Positions 25,740 to 36,353 of a stretch of DNA of 64,000 bases are shown in pieces. The stretch spans positions 294,501-358,500 of the forward strand of contig JAXDDX010000061.1 of assembly GCA_034670405.1 (NCBI GenBank), read 5' to 3'. The DNA comes from Hoplostethus atlanticus. Taxonomy: Eukaryota > Chordata > Actinopteri > Trachichthyiformes > Trachichthyidae. A model generated the notes under the pieces. The model worked only from the letters and a program-made list of their open reading frames with translations, was not told the DNA's origin and made no database searches. How positions within the stretch are numbered: the first letter of the stretch is position 1; each line of letters starts with the position of its first letter. The translations under genes and the position numbers were made by a program.

Positions 25740-26060
25740 ATGTCTTCCTCTTCTACGATGGATTTCTCCCAGTGTGTTTATTGAATGCTGGTGCAAGTCT
25801 AGAAAGAAGCTCTTGTTGTTTGATTCTGACGGACACCAAAACCTCATATTTAACATCGATGTTTCAGATCATTGAAAATTGTTCTGCTATTAAGCTCCAT
25901 TGTGGCCGTGCTGGAAATATTGACGCGCCGTCATATCAGGTACATTTGGCCACTTAACCACAGGAATAAGAAAAATACTTCAACAACAACATGTACCCAG
26001 GAGTGTGAGGTACATCGCCAACAGATGTTTGAGCAATGGTAAAGTGTTTTAGGTGGATTT
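25740..26060 (+). repeat. Dispersed repeat, copy A (partner at 31.13 kb)
   Basis: It aligns in order with 31130-31450: TTCTACGATGG/TTCCATGATGG, GGTGCAA, GAAGCTCTTGTT/GAAGCCCTTGTT, GACACCAAAACCT, GATGTTT, TTCTGTTATTAA (here TTCTGCTATTAA), GTTGGAAAT/CTGGAAATAT, and CAGGAATAAGAAAAATA. There is no coding content. The family is unknown to me. Confidence 0.75.
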
Positions 26061-26488
26061 TTTCTTTAATGTGTGAAGCAAAAACAAGCAACAGTCAACC
26101 TTCCTTGGATACATAAGGGTTGAGTAAAGATAGGTCGCTATGCTACGTCCCTCCCAGCCAATCCCACAATGCATCACACACATACACTCTTCATGCTGCC
26201 TCTTCCTCTCTGCGTGAACTGTCAAAAAGTGGGTGTGCAGACACTTTGAAAGGTGGGATGAGTGCGGTGTGGTAATTCAGACACATTCACTAGAGTGGTG
26301 CCACTATTAGCGAGACAGAGGGAAAGCTGGAGAGACAACATGTGGATGAGTGCGAGAACGACATAAGAGCAAGTGGGCTGGTATCTTTGTGGGAAAAAAA
26401 CAAACATGGATTGCTGTTGAAAGAGTGAAACTTGTTTTTGTGCATTTGTAGTTCATGACACAACGTTTCTCTCACATTTTTCGTGAAT
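26060..26488. other. Non-coding stretch, no gene recognised
   Basis: Ordinary sequence carrying the short phrase shared with 24658. Confidence 0.45.
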
Positions 26489-26703
26489 GTTAAAGGTCCC
26501 ATATTATGGAAAACGGCTTTTACCTGGCGCTTATACATGTTCCACAGGAAATCATTTACCTAAGCAGATGAGAAAATTTGAAATTTGGAAGTCAACCCGT
26601 TTTTCTGTATTTTCCTTTTTCCAAAAACGGTGCCGTTATCAGAAAGTAGCCCCTTTGGACGTCATAACGGGCTAATCCAGCCCCTCTCAGAGCATGCCCA
26701 CGC

Positions 26704-26820
26704 CCAGGTGAACACCAATCCCATTTACGGCAATACCAATCCCATTTACGGCATTGGGCGTGGAAGAAGTAAGAAAACTAAAGCTGGAGTCATTAAAAGT
26801 AAAGTAAAGTAAAAGTAAAG
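26704..26820. repeat. 19-bp direct repeat and AGTAA-type short repeat
   Basis: ACCAATCCCATTTACGGCA occurs twice in succession at about 26706 and 26727. Further right are several AAAGTAAAGTAAAG words. Confidence 0.8.
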
Positions 26821-27261
26821 TTATTGGTTGGAGTCAGGACTCATCTTTAAGTTATTTGTTGGGACCAGTGTCTGTTTTATAAGTCTGTCGAACGTGTCAG
26901 GCTCGGTAAACTTTAGCCACCATTAGTACAATCGTGTTTGGTTGTTTGGCTGCGCTGTTTGGATGCAAATAGATTGCATCCAATAATATATTGGCTAACT
27001 AGCTCAACAAAATTGTCAATCCTAGCTTGTCTGCAAGTTGTATTCAATAAGCGTATGGACATGAGCCATAAACAGACCAGCTACAGCAGAGAGCGTCGCT
27101 CACACACAATATTACACAGAATTGTTATCATTGAGAAACTAAGTGGAACCGCCTCAGCTGCCTCTTCCCATTCTGGGTCAGACTCCGGCTCAAACATGTA
27201 CGGTCTCAGTGTTGGTTCTGGAGCGGCCGCCATGGTTATGGTAGATTTCTGCATCAAGCTT

Positions 27262-28127
27262 ATTTGTGTTACCTTGAGCAGCTCTTGTCATCTCCCGCCT
27301 GGACTACTGCAACTCCCTCCTTGCTGGTGCCCCGGCGTTTGCCATCAGACCTCTGGAGCTTGTTCAGAAAGCTGCAGCTCGTCTGGTGTTCAACCGCCCC
27401 AAGTTCTCCCATACAACTACCCTTCTCCGTTCTCTACACTGGCTCCCTGTAGCGGCTCGCATCCAGTTCAAGACCCTGGTGCTAGCCTATAGGGCAGTGA
27501 AAGGAACAGCTCCTTCTTACCTCCAGGCTATGGTCAAGCCTTACACCCCCGCCCGACCACTTCGCTCTGCTGCCTCGAGGCGACTGGTTGCCCCGTCGCT
27601 CAGAGGGCCCTGCGGCCGATCTACACGGTCACGGCTCTTCTCTGTCCTGGCCCCGCAGTGGTGGAATGAACTCCCCACTGATGTCAGGACAGCAGAGTCG
27701 CTGCCCATCTTTCGCCGCAGGCTGAAAACCCACCTCTTCAGGAAACACTACCCTGACTCTTCCTCTTAGCCTTGCCTATTTGTCGTCAATTATGTGTCTG
27801 AGCTCTTGTTTATTGGCTCTTGTTCATTTGATACACTTATTTGTCTTAGCTCTTGCTTATTTGGTTCACTTATTTGTCTTAGCTCTTGTTATTTGATTCT
27901 CTTATTTGTCTCATTTGTCTCATTTGTTTAAGATATAGTAGGTTGCTAACTTATTGCACTCTTACCTTAACACTAGTTATGCTCTTAGTTGCTTGTTTAG
28001 GAAGGAAATGCACTTACGATTTCTGGTGACTAGTAGTTTTCTTGCCTACCTATGTTGAATGCACTTATTGTAAGTCGCTTTGGATAAAAGCGTCTGCTAA
28101 ATGACTGTAATGTAATGTAATGTAATG
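27262..28127 (+). mobile_element. L2-clade LINE, 5'-truncated, intact ORF2 C-terminus
   Basis: The frame from 27278 to 27769 is uninterrupted and begins AALVISRLDYCNSLLAGAPA. It continues with LHWLPVAARIQFKTLVLAYR, GTAPSYLQAM and RLFSVLAPQWWNELPTDVRT and ends just after FRRRLKTHLFRKHYPDSSS. These motifs mark the thumb and C-terminal region of L2 LINE polyproteins in fish; the RT catalytic core and endonuclease are absent. The 3' untranslated region ends with TAAAAGCGTCTGCTAAATGA and TGTAA repeats. The open frame and near-identity to the 23.1 and 53.7 kb copies argue for recent activity. It is nested in the TTAA-flanked element. Confidence 0.95.
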
Positions 28128-28148
28128 CATGAGCTCTGCTCTCCGTGG

Positions 28149-28244
28149 AGGTTGTATGTAATGAGCACTGCTCTGATTGGCCGCCTCACGCCGTGAGTGA
28201 GGCGTGAGGCGGCCAATCAGAGCAGTGCTCATTACATACAACCT
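28149..28244. repeat. Perfect inverted repeat, 44-bp arms, 8-base loop
   Basis: The left arm (28149-28192) begins AGGTTGTATGTAATGAGCAC. The right arm (28201-28244) is its exact reverse complement, with GTGAGTGA between. Pairing continues imperfectly for about five more bases. Each arm carries a CCAAT box (ATTGG on the left, CCAAT on the right). It lies 21 bases after the L2 tail inside the TTAA element. Perfect arms of this length are prone to deletion, which suggests a young or gene-converted structure. It could also be an assembly artefact. Confidence 0.95.
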
Positions 28245-28419
28245 ACACGCCCTCAAAACAGCCTGTTCTCTTACAATGGAGAAAATGAGAGACTGAAACA
28301 CACACCACAGAAGCTGGTTTTAGGATTTTTTTTTATATAGACTTCACAAACGTCTTGTAAAGACCCCCAGGAACAGTTTAAATAGCCCAAAATGAGTACA
28401 ATACCCCCCCTTTAAGACA

Positions 28420-28856
28420 AATATGAAAGAAGATGAATGCAGGTTATTGGGAAATAACATCGCAGCCCAACCAGTGATTGATTTATTTAATCGTGCACTA
28501 GTTTCGTGGTTGTAGTGTGAACGTGTCCATCAGTACGACACATGTTGCAGACATCACATGCACCACGTGAGTACACCTCATCACAGTCACATGTCCTGTG
28601 TTTCCTTATCAGAAGTGACAGCAAAAAAACAATTTCTATTGCACACTCAAGAGCTACTTTTCTGCAAGTGGTTACAAAGTCGCTAATTGAATGTTGAGGA
28701 CGTCTCCCGCTGCGACAAGTGTCTCCAATTTTGGTTCACGTTTTTTTGCAAAGTGACACGTGCTTTTTTTGTTGTGTGTTGTGGTTGTGTACTGAGTGCA
28801 CCATACGCTCACCAGACTGTGGCAAATAGACATACCACCCGCTGAGATAGCTGTCT
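28420..28856. other. Non-coding stretch, no gene recognised
   Basis: Ordinary sequence. Confidence 0.5.
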
Positions 28857-28857
28857 G

Positions 28858-28858
<1 letters not shown>

Positions 28859-28899
<41 letters not shown>

Positions 28900-28962
28900 T
28901 TATTCTTTGTGTTTGTCTGTCAGACTGAATAGAGAATGAATGGGAAAGTTAGGGAGACACAC

Positions 28963-28993
<31 letters not shown>

Positions 28994-29040
28994 ACATACA
29001 TCTGTGTCTATGTTTTTATCTGTGTACATTTATGTGTATG

Positions 29041-29081
<41 letters not shown>

Positions 29082-29340
29082 AATCAGGCAGGCACAGTAG
29101 TGGGTATGAGGCCAGGTGAATTGGGGAGATTACTTTTTTAAGAATGAGAGAGAGAGAGAGAGAAAAACAAAGGTTGAGAGAGTGTGACAGAGAAAGAGGG
29201 AGAGTGAGAGACAAGGAAAGAAAGAAAGAAAGAAAGAAAGGAAAAATAACGACAAACAAAGAAAGAGAGCCGAGGGGTAGAAAGACTGAAAGTAACATAA
29301 AAGAGAGGTTGAGTAACTAAGAAGAAAGAGAGAAGTGAAA
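28859..29340. repeat. Microsatellite cluster: CA, GT, GT, GA, AAAG
   Basis: CA run 28859-28896, GT runs 28967-28993 and 29045-29080, GA words 29148-29210, AAAG run 29216-29240, then purine-rich DNA to 29340. Confidence 0.92.
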
Positions 29341-29344
29341 TAAG

Positions 29345-31125
29345 GCTTCAGAGTTGTTTTCTTCTGACTTTCACCAACCTGAGCGTCCTGGGCGGCTATT
29401 GTGGAGCGGAGTGGATTGGAATGACCTTTCTATCCAAGTGTAGTAGAGTGTGTAATGCTGTTGATGCCGTCTGATAAGTCTGCCCTCCTAAATTTGCCAT
29501 TTAAGAAGGTTTCTTCTAAAGTGCTGGGTGAGATAAGGCTTTTTGCTGGATCCACAAACAGTTAAAGGTGAAACGTGGCAGCTGTTTTCATAGTGACATA
29601 TCAAACCGTCTTCAAGTGTCTACTCTGAAAATGCTTTTGTTCTCAATAAAAGGACAATAAAAGGTTGTTTTTTGTGAGGTTTCTGAAACTGCAGGTCTAT
29701 TTTAAATTAAATATGTAAGAGAAGGAAACCGAATTAGCAGAATTAAACATCATATGACCGATAATTAAGAGTGTAATTTAGCTAGTGGCCAGTTGTTCAC
29801 ATGTATGGACCAAATCTGAACACTGGATCGTCTTTCAACTCAACATGTAGAAGAGAGCAGGCAACAGCTCGGGTTTCCATCCAAGTATTTTTAAGTGAAT
29901 TATGATGTATCCAATAAAATTCCCTCATTATTACAAAAAACATTTTCTACTTGCTTGAGGCAGAAAAAAATGTTTAATAAATTAAAAAAAAAATCCAATA
30001 AATAGCAATGGAAATGTTTCATTTATTTGACAAAATAAATACTGATGTGATGTTTGTAGCCAACGGCAGTCTGGAAAATATCTGCCCACCATGACCTGTT
30101 GCTCCTATATGTATCAGGCTTTTTCTTCAGAAAGCTTGAAATACGATCAACAGCTGATATGAAGGAATAGTTACAACTTTTCCAACTACAATTACAACCC
30201 AATACTACTGAGACTCTTCCCATTTTTCTTGTGGATGCGATTTTTGATAGTTGATAGTTTAACACGTACAAATTCACCCAGTACAATCCCAAAATCTGAG
30301 TACATTGTGAGTTATTTTGGTAATTGTACTGAATGAAGTACTTATAATCAGATTCCCATACTCCATTTAGTACCATCAGATAAATCAGATATTATACATA
30401 TAGTTTTCCCCTGCTGCTCTGCCATCATGTGATAAATAGCAATGACTAAATCAACAACCGACAGCCCAAACACCAGCTGCTCTGTATCTGTATGTGGCGA
30501 GACCGGCAGAACTGCTTACTTTGAGCCAATGTCTGAGCCTGTAGAAGAAGCAAACATCAGCCCACACACACACACACACACACAAAGAGAGGAGGCTACA
30601 TTTGAACAAAAAGCACTTTCACAGTTTGAAGCATAGAAAGAAAATATATGCTTCAGAACAACTGTAATTAAAATTGTTTGTGTTGTAGCAAATAGCAATT
30701 ATACCTGAAATGGTTTTGTTTACCATGATTATGGACGTGACAGTGATGTGACATGTACGATATGCAGCCTTAAAAAGGACAACTAGAGACACGAAGTCAC
30801 AAAGTAAAGCAGATTGTACTATTAATCCTGTTCTGTAATCATTTAAGATTCAGCACAAACAAACCATATAAATGCATCATGGTGAAACATCTGATACTGT
30901 AACTGTATTTAAGACATTAAATACTCTATAAGGCCTTAGATATAGATATTATATTAAGACTTTTTCAGACTTTAAGGGCCCGCGGATTCCCTGAACATCA
31001 AGTAAATCACAGTGAAAAATGCCCTTCCAGGTGTTTCCAAGAGTTAGCAAGCAACCAGTTTAATTTTTGATAAAAGCACAGGTACTTGCATTAAGGGATT
31101 ATCAACATTGTCGGGACGCGTCGTT
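29345..31125. other. Non-coding stretch, no gene recognised
   Basis: AT-rich ordinary sequence with a short AC run at 30561-30583. The longest minus-strand frame (30023-30376, 117 residues) has no recognisable domain and is not flanked by clear splice sites. Confidence 0.5.
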
Positions 31126-31129
31126 GACC

Positions 31130-31450
31130 AATCTGCTTCTTCCATGATGGCTTCTCTCTGTGTGATTATTGAACATCGGTGCAAACTGGTGGCTCTAGAG
31201 CGAAGCCCTTGTTCTGAGGGACCGACACCAAAACCTGTTACCACTGATGTTTTAGACAGTTGAAAAATGTTCTGTTATTAAACTCTGTTGTAGCTGCGTT
31301 GGAAATGTTTCAGTTTGACGTCATGTTTGTCTTCATTTTGCCAGTTATCTGCAGGAATAAGAAAAATAAACCACCAGACAACAAAACGGGCCCAGAAATC
31401 AAGACGCATCGCCTCTTTTTTAACTGAGGTAAATTGTTTTAGTGTCTTTT
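31130..31450 (+). repeat. Dispersed repeat, copy B (partner at 25.74 kb)
   Basis: Same family and orientation as 25740-26060; the shared phrases are listed there. The two copies differ at many positions and by several short indels, so they are old relative to the L2 copies. Confidence 0.75.
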
Positions 31451-31654
31451 CCCTTTAATGGTTTGAAACATCAAATTGTGTCACAGTTGTTACTGCTGCT
31501 GTTGTTTCTGCCTGGTGAGGATTCAACAAAAGTTAAGACTGAGAAGCTTATCAGCATTCACTCATAACCGGTAAAGTAGGTGCCCTGGTTTCAAGATTAT
31601 TGTTTTGGAACAATTTCTCTTTTGTGAAACGTGTTAGGATCCAATATGCATTGT

Positions 31655-31708
31655 ATATGAATTTCCCCCGGGCATCAATAAAGCATCTATCTATCTATCT
31701 ATCTATCT
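31655..31708 (+). repeat. LINE/SINE 3' tail ending in ATCT repeat
   Basis: AATTTCCCCCGGGCATCAAT is followed by AAAGC and six ATCT units. The form 'gatcaataaag' plus ATCT repeat is a common tail in teleosts. No body is recognised upstream. The minus-strand relic at 2832 has a similar tail. Confidence 0.55.
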
Positions 31709-31709
31709 G

Positions 31710-32485
31710 TATTTGGTGGGTCCCAGCACGACAAGAGCATTTGTGTGTTTTCAAAATAAGAGAAGAGGATACACATAAACTATAACATCTACGTGGTGAC
31801 TGGAAGGTGCTCTTTGGTAATGGGGTCTGCAACAACAACCATAAAACAAGTGGACCGAGGCAGTCTTCACCTTTTAAATAAAAAACTCCTTCCTGAATCT
31901 GGTTTTGTTCTGGTTTGACATTTAATCATTTCAAATGGCTCCGGGGCCCGGGTCCCAGGGTATAAGCTACTAAATTTACCCGGTTTGGGTCCTGGCCTGA
32001 AAAGTTAAACCCAGTGGTATACAGGAAAGAAACAGATCTGAGAAAGTATTGAACCATTTTAAAACAATGACACCTGTCAAGAAGAAAAACGCTGGACTAT
32101 TGCTCCAAAAGGAGATATCTACTGTACTACTATGAGACTCCTACTCTCATACAATTACTGCTGGGTTGAAGGTAAAACTGATGGTAAGACTTTGGGATAT
32201 TAGTGAAGTTATTGGCTGCCAACACCAGAATTTCATCTGGGACGGAGCTGGGATGCTTTTCTCTGTTGCAACCCCACTTTGTGATTGAGGCTGATGAGAC
32301 GGGTGAATTTGTACAAGCTCGACTAGCGCTGCCTTAAGTCTAAATAGCATCAAAGACCATTATGCTATGAACAATAAGACTAATATGATACAGGTTGTGT
32401 GCTGCTGATCTAGAGGGTAGTGACAGGGTAGGCTGCTGATCCAAATCCAAGACTGAGAAAAAAAATCTGGGCAGAAAAAGGTGAA
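31710..32485. other. Non-coding stretch, no gene recognised
   Basis: Ordinary sequence. Confidence 0.5.
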
Positions 32486-32489
32486 GTCA

Positions 32490-32657
32490 ATGTGCCCTTG
32501 GGCAAGGCACTTAACTCCCAAATTGCCCCAGTGGAGCTGTGCAGCGGCCAACAGTACAAAACTGTGGTTGCACAGTGTGAAACTGTTGAATGCACTTATT
32601 GTAAGTCGCTTTGGATAAAAGCGTCTGCTAAATGAATGTAATGTAATGTAATGTGTG
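32490..32657 (+). repeat. SINE with L2-derived tail, 5'-truncated
   Basis: The body motif TGGGCAAGGCACTTAACTCC is followed about 80 bases later by TTGTAAGTCGCTTTGGATAA, AAGCGTCTGCTAAATGAATG and TGTAATG repeats. The final 60 bases match the tails of the L2 copies at 23.1 and 27.3 kb, consistent with mobilisation by L2 machinery in trans. No A or B box is visible upstream. Confidence 0.8.
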
Positions 32658-32659
32658 AA

Positions 32660-33630
32660 GGAGGGCGTTGCTGAAAAAGAGCATATGAGTTCAATCAACC
32701 TCCTCAGGATAAAGGTTAAAAAAAAGATGATGATGTTCAGTCCTCACTGGCCAGCCCTGACTTTAGCTTACTGCTCTAAAACGAACATGACTGACCATTG
32801 TAGAAGAGCACTAGTACTTTCTAGGCAAAGTGAAATTCATTTGCTGATGCCATACAACGAGCATCCATTACGACTTATTTCTGAACACACTGGAAATAAA
32901 AAATCTTCTCATGCCGAAAGGTTTTACAGTGTTTACATTTCCAGAAGAATCCGCCTCCCTCATATTGCATTGTGAGTGAACTGAATCACAAAGGGGGAGT
33001 CAATATTGTATTGGCTGTGTCGCCCTTGAGCTTTTCAAATGAATCCGATTACTTGGGATTCGTTGACACACAAGGCTGCGGCTTTCACAATGATCTCCGC
33101 TAATGTTCCCACCATCTTGTGCGCATTGTTCGCTCGGCTTTTCACATGTTGTCAGTCGCTGAGACGTCTTTTGAGAAAGCAGTTGCTTAGTCAAAGAGGA
33201 AAACGAAGAAACGATGTGAATAGAACGACCCTTCTCTCTCGTTCCTCCTCTCCCTCCTCCTCATCCTTCTTATCTCCTGCCTCTAGCTTTCCGCCTCCTC
33301 CTTTCCCTCCTCCTCCTCTTCCTCCTCCACCACCTCATCCTCCTCCATTTTCACCACCACTTTTATCTTGATTCATGAAACTAAAAGGGATGGCGACTTG
33401 CAACGCCACAAAATGGTGAACTGTGACACCAACAAGGATTTTTATTTTATTTTTTTCAGGCTCCATCATCATCAACTAGTGGAGGAAGCCTTTTAGTCAG
33501 CATGGCGATAATACTGCCAGGGATTAATACTGCCAGAGGGGCTACCCAGTTAAAAATGGATGAACTTGTTGTACTTAATTTAACAGAAAATGGTTGTTGG
33601 CATGTTAAATGTCTTATAATTTGTAATGCA
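32660..33630. other. Non-coding stretch with CTCC-rich block
   Basis: The DNA at 33225-33365 is CTCCTC-rich. The 106-residue frame at 32655-32975 starts inside the SINE tail and has no recognisable domain. Confidence 0.5.
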
Positions 33631-33635
33631 CATAT

Positions 33636-33790
33636 AGCAGCAGGATGGACGAGAGTTTGGAGAGATCATCTCACACTGGAAAGGTCCCAGGTTCGATTCC
33701 CCACAACAGTATGTCTTGCTTACGACACTGACCTCCGACCTGCTCACTCAAGTTGTTCTGGGTAAAAGCATCAGCTAAATGCCAAATATA
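33636..33790 (+). repeat. tRNA-derived SINE with L2-like tail
   Basis: A good B box (AGGTTCGATTCCCC, about 33689-33702) follows a degenerate A-box region (GAGAGATCATCTCACACTGG). The 3' part, TTCTGGGTAAAAGCATCAGC followed by TAAATGCC, is a diverged form of the L2 tail. A short AT tract closes the element. The acceptor-stem complementarity needed for a tRNA is absent. Confidence 0.75.
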
Positions 33791-33890
33791 TATGTATATA
33801 TATATATAACCAATGTGAGGACTTTGTCACTGCATAGTTTCCTCCACACTAAATTAGATTTTATGATGGATTTGCTGTAAATAAAACAGG

Positions 33891-33946
33891 CTGCATGTGA
33901 CTTGTTGCATGTGACCTGTTGCATGTGACCTGTTGCATGTGACCTG
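33891..33946. repeat. 14-bp minisatellite, four units
   Basis: The unit GCATGTGACCTGTT repeats four times with single substitutions (GCATGTGACTTGTT in the first copy). Confidence 0.93.
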
Positions 33947-33949
33947 GTG

Positions 33950-34348
33950 TTAACATACTGCTAACTTTACTAAATTGCCTGTTAACAAACTAACAAAAGG
34001 TGTTCTGTTTTCTCTTCTCTCTCTCTCTCTGTTTCTACTGGTCTGTAACTAGGGACCTTCTTTTGAAGCCAAATATAAACCCCCCTTTGTCTCAACGTCC
34101 TCCCTTCTGACTCTCTTTTTAACCTCTCTAATAGATTTATCATGAAGACCAAACACAAAAGCTTTATTGTCTTAGCGCCCACCACCCTCCTCTCTCTCCA
34201 TCTTCTCTCCCTTTCAGCACCAGGGGGAAAGTTTGAAATAAATATTAGTGTTTGCCCCCCACCCTCCCCTGAGCTTTCGGCATAGACTAAAGCTCAACAC
34301 ATGATGTCACCTACACACTTTCACAGGCATTTACTCAGACTAGCTGGA

Positions 34349-34380
<32 letters not shown>

Positions 34381-36350
34381 CTGAGATGAGTCTCCTGGTT
34401 AATTGCCCATTGCCTTGGGACTGTGGCTCAACCCACGGCTCATTAGCTCAGAGTGCCAACCTCCACCAACACGCAGAGAGATGATTGTTGCATTTTTACT
34501 TTTGCAAAGTCATTTGTGTAATTAAACGCTGCCCGTTGTCGTCCTTCACCGTGTGTTCAAGCCCTGTGATCAAGCCAACAAACTCATTGGTGGCAGTAAG
34601 AGAATTAATTAGATTTTCTCAGTGAAATGAAAATGGCTTCGTATGAGGTTTCTGCAGGACATCGACAGGCCACAGTACATAAAGGACATAAAAGACTTTT
34701 CCTTGGTGACACTTGACATCGGCCTTATTCACTTTACTACAATAATAAATACAGACTGGAGTCCCTCATTTGACATCCTGAACTTTGCTTGACTAATTTG
34801 AGTCATTGTCCTTTGGTCTTTGTTGATGCTTCACAGTTGAAGCAGACGTGTCGAGGTGCTTTGATGTGCCACTTGACATTTGCACATTGGGCCATTGAAA
34901 ACGATTCCTCTAGTGTGTTTCTATCTTAATACGACGTACGTACTTGATCAAAATCCTCCTAATACACGCTGTACTTTAATTGTGTTGTTTCACCCCTGTA
35001 TATTATGTATGACAAAGATTCTCAAGTACTTTTTGAGTATTATTGTGTACTTCAAATACACACATCCTTTGTCCTTGAATGCCTGTTTATTCTTAGTTCC
35101 AGGCTCATGAAACACATCAAATATCAACATTTAATCAATTGCAATATAAAAATAAATGTTTTTATGTTCTATCAGGTGGGACCGGTTGGATCCATATTAA
35201 GATATTGGGATTCATCAGATCTATGAAATATCTAAAGCTAATTTGATTTAGTACACGCTATGAGGAAGTACTTTTTGTATGTCTTTTGTTTTCTTGTGCA
35301 CTTTTACACAGGTAGTTATAGATGTTTACATGTTTTTGTGTGGACTTTATTGTGTAATTAGTTTGTATCAGTTACTGATAATGACTGATAATAACGACGA
35401 AACACAGTGAGAATGAAGTTTCTGTTAGTACAAGTATTTCTCTCTAATTGCCTGGGAATGACCAACCACTGTTGGAGCAGCAGACATATTGACTGACCGG
35501 AGGGAAACGTGGCCGTAAAATGGCATCAGTTTCACTTTGAACCACCATCAGTCATCGCTCCAGCCTTGTTAAAGACAGGGGGTCAGTCCAGCACCATTGG
35601 CTAGTTGGAACGATGAGGGAATGATGAGTAGTAGCCGAAAGAAATCTATCTGCAGAAACAATTTGATGATTTATTTACTGTAACTGGCAGCTGCGGTTGT
35701 CTTTTACATTTAGAAAATACTCCAAGACCCGGTTGAGTCAGTACAAAGTCAAAAACCTGTGCAGGTCAATGAGGAAAATAGACAAGTACAACAAGTAGAC
35801 GCTGCTCAACTGGTTTCAATAACCATGTCCTCTCCTCTCCGTTTGAATGGTGAGAAAAAAGCAAATGATGACCACAGCAAATACTGTGTGCAGAAACCTC
35901 TTGCTCTGACCCGGGCCAGGCAGCGAGAAAAGGCTGTCTTTGAAAGGGTTTCTGAATAGTGAGTGCTAGCCGGAGGCGCTGTCTTTCATCCAGACTACAT
36001 CGTTCAACGCCCATTCATTCAGGGTCAACACTTATTTGACGTATCCTGCGTGTCGTCTCCTCTCTCTTTCCCGTGTTTCCTGTCTCTCTCTCCAGTATAT
36101 GTTATCTAGCAAAGCAGAAATGCCATGAAAATAATATAAGAAATTAAAAAGAGCACCAGTAGGCTTGGATAGTGAATGAAATAATCCATTAGCTGTAGTT
36201 ATATACTCTGTACTACTGTGTATGTGTACCATGTGCGAATAAAGAGGAAAAAGCCTTAAAGAAAAACAAAAAAAACAACAACAATAAATTAATGGTGAGT
36301 CCTAGCCAAAGGAAATCTATTTTATCCCTCATTGGTTCAAAAGCAGCTCC
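33950..36350. other. Non-coding stretch, (GAAA)9 at 34346
   Basis: Apart from the GAAA run at 34346-34380 and CT words at 34015-34030 this is ordinary DNA. AGAATTAATTAGATTTTCTC at about 34601 is homeodomain-site-rich but isolated. Confidence 0.5.
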
Positions 36351-36353
36351 TTT

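Larger units (their letters stand above)
26490..28415. mobile_element. TTAA-flanked DNA transposon remnant, host of a nested L2
   Basis: Both edges are TTAA (26490-26493 and 28412-28415), the target of piggyBac- and Kolobok-type elements. The left end AGGTCCCATATTATGG resembles ends of repeats I recall from fish. The right end read inward is AGGGGGGGTATTGTAC, so the TIRs agree only loosely. About 860 bp of the interior is a later L2 insertion, leaving about 1.06 kb of element without a transposase. It contains a 19-bp direct duplication near 26706 (ACCAATCCCATTTACGGCA), AAGTAAAG repeats near 26800 and the large hairpin at 28149. Confidence 0.5.

Noticed and set aside
26938-27492. 184-residue frame
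   Set aside because: Joins TTAA-element sequence to the L2 read in the wrong frame; the correct L2 frame is the one starting near 27278.
32655-32975. 106-residue plus-strand frame
   Set aside because: Begins inside the SINE tail and has no recognisable domain.
33680-33710. Possible functional tRNA gene around the B box
   Set aside because: No matching acceptor stem or anticodon arm; followed by an L2-like tail, so it is a SINE. The same holds for 57189, 60970 and 51910.
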